Below are positions 1 through 5,850 of a DNA stretch of 5,850 bases, piece after piece (the first letter of the stretch is position 1; each line of letters begins with the position of its first letter). The translations under genes were made by a program, and so were the position numbers. Where the stretch lies: the NCBI GenBank assembly GCA_016206995.1, contig JACQQN010000057.1, positions 1-5,850 on the forward strand, given 5' to 3'. The stretch is from Candidatus Omnitrophota bacterium (GTDB lineage: Bacteria > Omnitrophota > Omnitrophia > Omnitrophales > Abzuiibacteriaceae). The notes under the pieces are model-generated. The model saw only the letters and a list, made by a program, of their open reading frames with translations. It ran no database searches and was not told the DNA's origin.

Positions 1-2648
1 GCTGCTTCATTCCGACCGCTCCAATGGTCGCCACTATGACGATGCATGGAACCAACTTTGGAAACTTCGTCATTCAAAATCCCCTTCAGGCGCGAATCAT
101 TTTCAATCGTGTTGTAATGCACGGTATCTACATCCATGATGTGCCGCGCTAAATTCCTTCCAAATTCAAAATATTTCCACTCACCGCTCCTTGCAAATTG
201 AATGAGCGAACCCGTGTGTGTCCCAACTCCTTCGCAGTTATACCATCCCCAGCGACCGATTGGGTGCCAGCCAAATCCGGCGTATTCTTGATCATCATCT
301 TCATCGCGCCACCACGTGAGCGTATCTCCAAAGTTGAGCATCCCGAACCACTTGAAATCTTTGGGGTGCCGCGCGGCCCAATCAAAAAGGTCGGAAAGCA
401 TTTTTTCTTCCGTTCCAAAACGGTCGGATGTTGGATAAAGCCGCCCAAGCGCGCCAGTCGCATCCATCCAATAAGGATTGACACGAATCACGAGAGGTTT
501 CATGAATGGGCCTACAGCATCTGCAGGCTGAATTTCTTTAGGATCATTTCCGTGAAAGTAAAACAAAAGTTCGTGTGTCTTTGCAAGGCCAAATGCGTTT
601 CCGCGCGCGCGATCTTCAGGGCCCATCGCATTACTGGTTGTAGAAAGATCAAGCACCCCTGATTTTTCAGGCCAGAGCTCGATCAAAATCTCTCCTTTTT
701 CACGATCAACCCGAAACGCTTTTGGAAATTCTTCCCGCAAATTACGAAGCGCTACAGTCACACCAAAATTTTCCTTGGAAACATCCAGCCAGCCGCTATA
801 AAAACCATCCCGTGAGGCAAGGCCGGTTTTTGCGCCATCTTTTTCGAGGACCACATGGTCGTAATCAGTTTGATAAAGCTCAAGCGTGTTTCCAAGCAAA
901 AATTCTTCAGAACCGCTTTCGTTCCGGCCCATTTGAATTTGGTTTTTTTGTGGATCGACTGAAAACTTGTGCGGCAAGCGCAGGCCAAAACTTCCGATGG
1001 GCTCATTCGGTGGAAGGTTAAGCCCCTTATATTTGTCGTAATATTTATTTTCAGGGTACCCCGTATAAACCAATGTGTGGCTTACTTTCACAAAACTTTT
1101 CCCGGAATAAAAATAGTAACGGAGAACCGCCTGACAAAAACGTTTTCCTTTTGCTGACTCAAACCAACTGCTGGCCTTGATCACAACCCGCTCTCGGCCA
1201 TTTTCTTCAACTTCGATTGTGTATGTTTTCTTATCAAGATTCGCCTGGTATTCCTCTCCTTTAAAAGTGAGAACGAGAGCGCCGTCTGCCATTACTTCTT
1301 CTTCTAGTTCAATGGTTTGATTTTTATTTTGATCGATCGAAACACGTTTGAAAAAGTAAAACGATTTTTTATTGAATTCTACTTTCATGGTGCCAGTACT
1401 GACCGCGATCGAATTGGCATCTTCTTCAACATTCAAACCAGTTGGAAACGTTTCCGGTTGTATGTTGGGGCCATAATCCAAATAATAACCCGCGCCATCC
1501 ATCGGCGGGAGCGTTGTTCTCACAGAAACGCCGAGCCACCTAATGGAACCATCTGGCCAACGCGATAAAATACGGGCTTCAAATGGAACATTTTTTCCCT
1601 GCGCGTCATGAATTTGAATTTGTTCGGGTGTTTTGAGTTCTCCCATCGGAAATGGGATTCCGCCTTCCGCTGGAAAGTCGTTCGCAAATGTAGTGGTCTC
1701 ATTTTTCACAATAAAAGGAATTCGAACTACTTCACCCAGCGTCCCGGAATCAGCAAGTGTCCAAGCAGGTTTACGCGATGCAAATCCATAATTCAACATA
1801 TTGACGGGCCGTTCTTTTGCTGGCGCTACTGGTTTTCTGGTTGCCGCTACCCGCGCGTCCTCCTGCTCTTGAAATCCCTTTGGGACCAAGCGGATATCGT
1901 CAAAGTAAAAATCGAGGTCGTTCTTTGGTTCCCATCGGAAAATGGAAAATTGGTCGATGTTTCGAACGTTGATGCTCGCGCCAATCTTCGTCACCGGAAT
2001 TGAAAATTCTTTTCCACTACCACCGGGGACATGAAGATCTTCTTTGTACCGCTTTCCTTCCAAATCTTTAATTTGAAGGATCAAACGTTCTGTTTCGTTT
2101 CTTGGATTAAAAATGTAGAGTCGAAACGATTCGTAAGAAGACCAGTTGCGAAGCGCACCCCAGCCCTGGAAATAATCTTCAAGCGTAAACGCAGAAACTT
2201 CCCCGCCTCCAAAATAAGTCACTTGGGCGGACTGTTTTCCGCTCGCTGGCCGCTTTTCCGAGATTTCGACATGGGCTGCAATTGCCTGCCATGCTTTGAC
2301 ATCCCGCGCACGCTCAAAGTTAGAAAAAACAAAACTCCCATCTTTTTGCTTTCCGGGAAGTGTATATCGCCTCTGAAATACAAATTGAAGAAGCGAAGCT
2401 TGTTCACCATTTTGATTAATCTTTGAACCAACACCAGCCACAACACTTCCCATCATCGCTGCTGTACCGGAGACAAATCCAAGCAAGAGAAAAGCCAAAA
2501 CAACACCCGTGAGCAGCAAACGTTTTGTGGACGATGCATCTTTTTGATTCCACAAATTCAAAAATTTCTGACACTGAGCGCTGAGCAATTGCCCCGCAAG
2601 CTCAAAAGTTTCTTTTGTTTTTTTCTTTAAATCATCAATTTCACTCAT
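1..2648 (-). CDS. Membrane-anchored CBM-like / exo-rhamnogalacturonan lyase-like protein (PcRGLX/PL26-like), C-terminus missing
   Basis: The minus strand reads open from the ATG at 2648 to the window edge, giving 882 codons with no stop, so the C-terminus is lost. Residues 1-42 are charged and presumably cytoplasmic. Residues 43-72 form a hydrophobic segment (RLLLTGVVLAFLLLGFVSG) without a clear cleavage site, which suggests a type II signal anchor with the rest outside the inner membrane. Residues about 100-256 look like a beta-jelly-roll carbohydrate-binding module ending in the typical DFYFDDIRLV strand. A Pro/Ala/Lys/Arg-rich linker (257-283) follows. From about 284 the protein resembles PcRGLX-type proteins: a RIFT-barrel start (IPFPMGEL at 331-338, RWPDGSIRWLGV at 363-374), then NFGDTLTWW (772-780), NCEGVGTHTG (804-813), ARHIMDVDTVHY (834-845) and MHRHSGDHWSGRNEA (868-882), as in alpha-toroid lyases. 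The family match is from memory of motifs; activity and substrate are inferred. It starts 12 bases after the deacetylase stop, so it is probably co-transcribed. Confidence 0.75.
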   Translation of the reverse strand, partial: MSEIDDLKKKTKETFELAGQLLSAQCQKFLNLWNQKDASSTKRLLLTGVVLAFLLLGFVSGTAAMMGSVVAGVGSKINQNGEQASLLQFVFQRRYTLPGKQKDGSFVFSNFERARDVKAWQAIAAHVEISEKRPASGKQSAQVTYFGGGEVSAFTLEDYFQGWGALRNWSSYESFRLYIFNPRNETERLILQIKDLEGKRYKEDLHVPGGSGKEFSIPVTKIGASINVRNIDQFSIFRWEPKNDLDFYFDDIRLVPKGFQEQEDARVAATRKPVAPAKERPVNMLNYGFASRKPAWTLADSGTLGEVVRIPFIVKNETTTFANDFPAEGGIPFPMGELKTPEQIQIHDAQGKNVPFEARILSRWPDGSIRWLGVSVRTTLPPMDGAGYYLDYGPNIQPETFPTGLNVEEDANSIAVSTGTMKVEFNKKSFYFFKRVSIDQNKNQTIELEEEVMADGALVLTFKGEEYQANLDKKTYTIEVEENGRERVVIKASSWFESAKGKRFCQAVLRYYFYSGKSFVKVSHTLVYTGYPENKYYDKYKGLNLPPNEPIGSFGLRLPHKFSVDPQKNQIQMGRNESGSEEFLLGNTLELYQTDYDHVVLEKDGAKTGLASRDGFYSGWLDVSKENFGVTVALRNLREEFPKAFRVDREKGEILIELWPEKSGVLDLSTTSNAMGPEDRARGNAFGLAKTHELLFYFHGNDPKEIQPADAVGPFMKPLVIRVNPYWMDATGALGRLYPTSDRFGTEEKMLSDLFDWAARHPKDFKWFGMLNFGDTLTWWRDEDDDQEYAGFGWHPIGRWGWYNCEGVGTHTGSLIQFARSGEWKYFEFGRNLARHIMDVDTVHYNTIENDSRLKGILNDEVSKVGSMHRHSGDHWSGRNEA

Positions 2649-2655
2649 CATTTAT

Positions 2656-2659
2656 CTCC
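2656..2659 (-). promoter_or_regulatory. Ribosome binding site that decides the lyase-like gene start
   Basis: A GGAG lies on the minus strand just before two consecutive ATG codons (at 2651 and 2648). The spacer is 4 bases to the first ATG and 7 bases to the second. The second spacing is the usual one, so 2648 is preferred as the start; the alternative adds only one Met. Confidence 0.55.
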
Positions 2660-2660
2660 G

Positions 2661-3497
2661 TTATGGCCGTCCTCTCACCAAATGAAGCCCGCAATGAACT
2701 AGGTCGTATGCTCCTGCCAATTTTTTTTGGAAATCAAAAATGGTATCCGATGGGCTAATTTCCGTCCGCTCTAAAAGATAAGGATTTATTTTTCGATTGG
2801 AACCAGGAATATTGGAGCAAGCTCCTTGATAACCTGCTTCCTGAACCAACGCAACTGTCTCTTGGTCATGTTCACCGTAGGGATAACAAAAAAACGAAAC
2901 GGGAGAATCGAACATTTCTTCAAGAATCTTTTTAGAATCCGAAATCTCTCTTTGTTTTTCTTCGCGCGAAAGACGCGGCAAATGAGGATGCCCGTTCGTG
3001 TGGGATCCAAATGAAAAACCTGCTCGCTTCATCTCGAAAATTTCATTCAGCTCCAAATAATCTTCCGTACCCAGTCTTTGTGTGACACAAAAAATAGTTG
3101 CCTTCAATCCCCGCTCGGCAAGAATCGGAAAAGCATTTTCAAAATTATCCCGGTAGCCATCGTCAAAAGTAATGACAATGCTTCGGCCCCTCTCCTTTCC
3201 GCCAAACAGCGTGGACGGATCCGCCGGCAGTGTGGCGGAAATCCTCTCCCCACCATGTGGTGAGAGGGTAGGGTGAGGGGTTTGAATCAATTCATCCAAA
3301 CCAATTGTTTGATATCCTTCAGAAACCAAGTAGTCCATTTGCTCGCGAAATAATGCTGCGGAAACTGAAAGGTAGCCGTTTACTTTGTCATTCACACGGT
3401 GATAACAAAGAATCCGAACACCGCTTGATTTGCCACCAAACAACCGGCCTCCATAGAAAATGAGCGAACTAACTGAAGAACGTAAGAAGCGCTTCAT
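2661..3497 (-). CDS. Polysaccharide deacetylase (NodB homology domain, CE4-like) with in-frame repeat insertion
   Basis: This 278-residue protein has the layout of exopolysaccharide-cluster deacetylases: an early ILCYHRV strand (29-35), then the NodB domain. Motif 1 is TFDDG (110-114), where the first Asp is the expected catalytic base and the second a metal ligand. Motif 2 is HTNGH (166-170), matching H(S/T)xxH with two metal-binding His. Motif 3 is reduced to CYPYGEHD (204-211). In the family these enzymes remove N- or O-acetyl groups from polysaccharides using a divalent metal. The N-terminus is basic and weakly hydrophobic, with no clear signal peptide. Residues about 72-104, between the LDELI helix and the ITFDDG strand, are encoded by a palindromic repeat and look foreign (TPHPTLSPHGGER). 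The catalytic motifs are intact, so the protein may still be active. The start overlaps the upstream GT4 stop as ATGA; AAAGG lies 9 bases upstream, a weak ribosome site, so translational coupling is likely. The polymer substrate is unknown. Confidence 0.9.
   Translation of the reverse strand: MKRFLRSSVSSLIFYGGRLFGGKSSGVRILCYHRVNDKVNGYLSVSAALFREQMDYLVSEGYQTIGLDELIQTPHPTLSPHGGERISATLPADPSTLFGGKERGRSIVITFDDGYRDNFENAFPILAERGLKATIFCVTQRLGTEDYLELNEIFEMKRAGFSFGSHTNGHPHLPRLSREEKQREISDSKKILEEMFDSPVSFFCYPYGEHDQETVALVQEAGYQGACSNIPGSNRKINPYLLERTEISPSDTIFDFQKKLAGAYDLVHCGLHLVRGRP
3187..3280. repeat. Compound palindromic repeat inside the deacetylase gene (copy A)
   Basis: The ends are an imperfect inverted pair: CCCCTCTCC at 3187-3195 and GGTGAGGGG at 3272-3280, 8 of 9 matching. 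The core 3241-3280 has a hairpin, CCTCT (3243-3247) with AGAGG (3263-3267), around CACCA-TG-TGGTG. A second perfect 9-bp inverted repeat, TTTCCGCCA (3196-3204) and TGGCGGAAA (3233-3241), encloses the palindromes CGGATCCG (3216-3223) and GCCGGC (3223-3228). The core matches copy B near 3969-4010. It is read through in frame by the deacetylase gene. Confidence 0.8.
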
Positions 3498-4759
3498 TCC
3501 GAAAAACCTTTCGCAAATTCTTGGATGTTTTTTTCGATGTTAAAGTTCTCTATTACAAAACGATGCCCTGCTTCAACCAGTTGTGTTCGAAAAGCGTCAT
3601 CCGAATAAAGTCTTTCAATGGCTTGCGCAAGTGCTTGAGCGTCTTTCGCTGAAACTAGGAGCCCTGTTTTTCCATCCTGCACCAATTCTTCCACAGAACC
3701 AAAGCGCGTTGTAATCACAGCCGTTTTTGCAGCCAGCGCTTCAATCAAAACATTCGGAATCCCCCAATGCCATTCGCCTTGCGCCATCAGCACCAAAAGG
3801 TCTGCTTGTTTGTAATAAGGAATCACTTGAGATTGTTTGAGTGCGCCTGTCATGGTCACAAATTTCTCAAGACCAAGCTCTTTCACTTGACCTTTCAATT
3901 CAGATTCAAGCGGCCCGCCGCCAACAATCGTTGCATGAAACGAAATTTCAGACTTATCCTCCTCACCTATCCTCTCCCCCTTTTGAAGGGGGAGAGGGAG
4001 GGGTGAGGGGGTTGCTTTTCTGGATGTCTTTAGAATTGCCAAAGCATCGAGAAAATAATTAAATCCTTTGTGAGCATTCAAAGTCCCCACCGAAAGAATT
4101 TCAAAAGTTGGATTTCTCTTTTTTCCATTCATAGAGAATTTTTCAAGATCCAGGCCGTGATAATTGACCCAAATTTGGTTGCTCGGATAACGCGGCGCGA
4201 TCTTTCGAAGATATTCTTTGTTTTGCTGTGTACAGGTTGATACGAATTCGGCTCGAAGCATTTTGAGATCCAGTTGTGTTGTATCGAGATAAATATCATG
4301 CGCGTGCCCAGTGAAACTATAAGGAATACCCGTCAACTCTGAAATCGTAAGCGCGACGGACGCGGGGTACGTTGCCCAATACGCATGCATGTGTTCAATT
4401 TCTTTTTCTTCCATCAATTTTGCGATCAAAATAGACTTTGGGAAAAACGCCAAATTCCTGATTAAAAATTGAGGACTTTTCAGATTTCCAAAAATTAACC
4501 GAAACAAAGCGCGCACATACCGATGAGGTTTCGAAAAGAAAAATTCGAAATGAGTGCGTAACAACTTCCAAGAAAAAACGTACGGCGTGTAAACGGTTTT
4601 TGGAAGCAGTGCTTTCGCTTCATCGTGAATCACTTTATCATTAGAAGGTTTCAACGAAAAAATGACAATCTCTTTCATTTGTGACAAAGCGTGCAGTTCT
4701 CTCAAAATAAAAGCTTCGTCGTAACACGGAAATTTGGAAACAATAAAAGCAATTTTCAT
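3494..4759 (-). CDS. Glycosyltransferase family 4 (GT-B fold), complete, with in-frame repeat insertion
   Basis: This 421-residue protein has both GT-B Rossmann domains. The N-terminal domain starts MKIAFIVSKFP and continues YDEAFILREL (13-22), the variant of the SETFI motif seen in colanic-acid WcaL-like enzymes; it also holds HAYWAT (125-130) and FTGHAHDIY (149-157). The C-terminal domain begins near 220 with ILSVGTLNAHKGF and has TIVGGGPLE (277-285), GIPNVLIEALA (333-343) and TTRFGSVEELV (350-360). Such enzymes transfer a sugar from a nucleotide-sugar to a lipid-linked glycan with retention, at the cytoplasmic face of the membrane. Residues about 246-271 (KTSRKATPSPLPLPLQKGER region) come from a palindromic repeat lying in the loop before the SFHATIVGGG strand. 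The family EX7E motif is incomplete: W332 stands where the first Glu is expected, while E340 is kept. The start has GAGG at 7 bases and overlaps the upstream stop as ATGA. Donor and acceptor are unknown. Confidence 0.9.
   Translation of the reverse strand: MKIAFIVSKFPCYDEAFILRELHALSQMKEIVIFSLKPSNDKVIHDEAKALLPKTVYTPYVFSWKLLRTHFEFFFSKPHRYVRALFRLIFGNLKSPQFLIRNLAFFPKSILIAKLMEEKEIEHMHAYWATYPASVALTISELTGIPYSFTGHAHDIYLDTTQLDLKMLRAEFVSTCTQQNKEYLRKIAPRYPSNQIWVNYHGLDLEKFSMNGKKRNPTFEILSVGTLNAHKGFNYFLDALAILKTSRKATPSPLPLPLQKGERIGEEDKSEISFHATIVGGGPLESELKGQVKELGLEKFVTMTGALKQSQVIPYYKQADLLVLMAQGEWHWGIPNVLIEALAAKTAVITTRFGSVEELVQDGKTGLLVSAKDAQALAQAIERLYSDDAFRTQLVEAGHRFVIENFNIEKNIQEFAKGFSE
3959..4010. repeat. 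Palindromic repeat inside the GT4 gene (copy B)
   Basis: An 11-bp perfect stem, CCTCTCCCCCT (3971-3981) with AGGGGGAGAGG (3987-3997), has a 5-base loop. Outside it CCTCACC (3961-3967) pairs with GGTGAGG (4002-4008), giving a cruciform-like double stem. The core (ATCCTCTCCCC, AGAGGG, GTGAGGGG) is shared with copy A. It is translated in frame as a Pro/Leu-rich then Gly/Glu-rich stretch of the glycosyltransferase. There is no T-tract on either side, so it is not a normal intrinsic terminator. Confidence 0.85.
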
Positions 4760-5295
4760 ATTTTAACCTCTGCCCCTTGCCCCTTAATACGCGCAACGCG
4801 CGCGGGAACGCCAACCACTACGCCGCCATCTGGGACATCTTCGAGCACCACTGCATTCGCGCCAATTTCTGCATTATTTCCAATTTTGATTCCCCCAAGC
4901 ACTTTGGCGCCGGCACCAATCATGACATGGTCGCCAATCTTTGGAGAAGGGCCACCTGAATTGCGATTACCAACTGTAACGCCGTGATGAAGATCACAAT
5001 GACTTCCGATCACTGCTTCTCCATTAATTACAATTCCACCAAAATGATGAATTAAAAGGCCTGGGCCGATTTTTGCAGCAGGCGGAATCGAAACTCCAGT
5101 CCACACTTCTACCAAACGCTGGATGATGACGCCAAGTAATGGAATTCGATGCTTCAAAAGCCAGCGTGTCATTCGATAACCCAAAACAGCTTGAAATCCA
5201 GGAGCCGTTACCACATGAAGTGTTTTTCGAAAACGGCCTTGATAGGACGTTTGAGCACAAGCCCTTTTAAAATCTTCACGGATAGCGGAACTCAT
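4756..5295 (-). CDS. EpsC/CysE-like hexapeptide-repeat acyltransferase; probably a polysaccharide O-acetyltransferase
   Basis: This 179-residue protein has a short helical N-terminus (1-62) and a left-handed beta-helix of hexapeptide repeats (about 66-165), with LLIHHFGGIVIN (80-91), LHHGVTVG (102-109), a short GNRNSGG loop (109-115), PKIGDHVMIGAGAKVLGG (118-135) and the GVPARV end (162-167). It would normally be labelled serine acetyltransferase. Compared from memory with E. coli CysE (273 residues), it lacks most of the N-terminal domain, keeps the catalytic His (H84, CysE H158), but has S69 for D143, H83 for D157, T16 for D92 and no equivalent of R192. The CysE serine-site residues are therefore mostly absent. 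Together with its place between two glycosyltransferases, this favours acetyl transfer to a sugar or glycan intermediate from acetyl-CoA in the cytoplasm; that part is inference. AAAAGGAG lies 10 bases before the ATG, and the start overlaps the upstream stop as ATGA. Confidence 0.85.
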   Translation of the reverse strand: MSSAIREDFKRACAQTSYQGRFRKTLHVVTAPGFQAVLGYRMTRWLLKHRIPLLGVIIQRLVEVWTGVSIPPAAKIGPGLLIHHFGGIVINGEAVIGSHCDLHHGVTVGNRNSGGPSPKIGDHVMIGAGAKVLGGIKIGNNAEIGANAVVLEDVPDGGVVVGVPARVARIKGQGAEVKI

Positions 5296-5850
5296 GGGGT
5301 AAAAACTCCTTTTTCTTGAAGTAGTTTCAAATAAAGCGCTTCGGTTTTGCGCACAGTTTCGTGCAACGTAAAATTTTGTGCGATACGATTTTGCGCTCGC
5401 TGACCAATCATGTTTGCTTTCTCAGGATTTTCTAAAATCTCAAGGACCATATTTGCCAAAACCATTGGGTTCTTGGGCGGAATTAAAAAACCTGTTTCAC
5501 CGTCTACAATCAATTCCCGATTTCCGCCAACATCCGTTGCAACAACTGGTTTCCCCGCTGCCATCGCTTCCAAAATAACATTTGAGCAACCTTCAAAGTG
5601 CGTCGCGAGGACACAACAATCGACGTGCTGAACGATTTCCCATGCGTCATGGCGCGCACCAAGAATTCGAACGCTCCCGGTGAGCCCAAGCTCTTTCACT
5701 TTAGATTCAATCATTGGACGACAAGGTCCATCTCCAACTAAAATAAAACGCGTGCTCGGAAGACGCGCAACAATTTTTTGGGCTGCTTCTAAAAAAGTAA
5801 CGTGATCCTTTTGATGAGACATGCGCGCAACCATTGCAACGGTTTTTGAC
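5292..5850 (-). CDS. Glycosyltransferase family 4, C-terminal domain only (5' end beyond window)
   Basis: The reading frame stays open to the right edge, giving 185 complete codons before the TGA. These form almost the whole C-terminal Rossmann domain of a GT4 enzyme. Counting from the first complete codon, TVAMVARMSHQKDH (3-16) is the typical opening strand and loop, FILVGDGP (35-42) the second strand, and EGCSNVILEAMAAGKPVVAT (86-105) carries an intact EX7E pair (E86, E94), followed by DVGGNRELI and DGETGFLIPP. The Met at 5834 lies inside the VARMSHQKD-type motif region and is not a real start. Such enzymes add a sugar from a nucleotide donor with retention of configuration; donor and acceptor cannot be read from the sequence. 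The stop overlaps the acyltransferase start as ATGA. Confidence 0.9.
   Translation of the reverse strand, partial: SKTVAMVARMSHQKDHVTFLEAAQKIVARLPSTRFILVGDGPCRPMIESKVKELGLTGSVRILGARHDAWEIVQHVDCCVLATHFEGCSNVILEAMAAGKPVVATDVGGNRELIVDGETGFLIPPKNPMVLANMVLEILENPEKANMIGQRAQNRIAQNFTLHETVRKTEALYLKLLQEKGVFTP

Noticed and set aside
198..662. Plus-strand open frame of 154 codons
   Set aside because: It lies opposite the lyase-like gene, whose minus-strand frame shows conserved motifs across the same bases; the plus-strand product is Arg/Lys/Phe-rich without recognisable motifs.
1608..2426. Two plus-strand open frames of 131 codons each
   Set aside because: Both are shadows of the continuous minus-strand gene and show no domain, ribosome site or operon logic.
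2219..2446. Short minus-strand open frame of 75 codons
   Set aside because: It is out of frame inside the CBM-like part of the lyase-like gene, which reads through without a break.
1..2648. Broken or frameshifted pseudogene, suggested by many short frames in this region
   Set aside because: Translating the minus strand from 2648 gives 882 codons without a stop and with motifs in order, so the gene is intact as far as it can be seen.
3971..3997. Strong hairpin as a transcription terminator
   Set aside because: No T-run follows on either strand and the hairpin is inside a coding frame; it matches the repeat family instead.
4771..4786. Tandem TGCCCCT / TGCCCCT at the acyltransferase C-terminus
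   Set aside because: Only two short units within coding sequence; too little to call a repeat element and lacking the palindrome of copies A and B.
5832..5834. ATG as the start of the right-edge glycosyltransferase
   Set aside because: The frame is open upstream and encodes the conserved strand just before VARMSHQKD; the N-terminal GT-B domain must lie outside the window.

Overview
The window is a compact, single-strand (minus) piece of an exopolysaccharide or capsule gene cluster. Reading direction is from the right edge to the left edge. In transcription order it holds: the C-terminal part of a GT4 glycosyltransferase (runs off the right edge), a hexapeptide-repeat acyltransferase of the EpsC/CysE-like type, a second complete GT4 glycosyltransferase, a NodB-type polysaccharide deacetylase, and a very large membrane-anchored protein that runs off the left edge. 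That last protein carries a carbohydrate-binding-like domain followed by an exo-rhamnogalacturonan-lyase-like (PcRGLX / PL26-like) region. I see no promoter, terminator, tRNA, rRNA, CRISPR array or insertion sequence, and nothing credible on the plus strand.

Layout: 5850-5292 GT4 (partial); 5295-4756 acyltransferase; 4759-3494 GT4; 3497-2661 deacetylase; 2648-1 lyase-like protein (partial, 882 complete codons, no stop). The first four genes are joined by three successive ATGA stop/start overlaps, and the fifth starts 12 bases after the deacetylase stop, so the set looks like one operon. The stretch 1-2648 has no long plus-strand gene; it is a single uninterrupted minus-strand reading frame.

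How the genes could work together: two glycosyltransferases add sugars to a growing repeat unit in the cytoplasm, the left-handed beta-helix enzyme O-acetylates a sugar, the deacetylase removes acetyl groups from an N- or O-acetylated polymer, and the exported membrane-anchored lyase-like protein could trim, release or remodel the finished polymer. The substrate is not determined by the sequence.

The most unusual feature is a pair of related GC-rich palindromic repeats (core CCTCTCCCC...GGTGAGGGG). One sits inside the deacetylase and one inside the second GT4. Both are read in frame without stops and both lie in probable surface loops, giving low-complexity peptides (TPHPTLSPHGGER and TPSPLPLPLQKGER).

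Organism: moderate to low GC, Gram-negative-like EPS gene content and this repeat type suggest an environmental, possibly uncultured bacterium (for example an Omnitrophota-, Nitrospirota- or deltaproteobacteria-like lineage). This is a weak inference; no marker gene is present.
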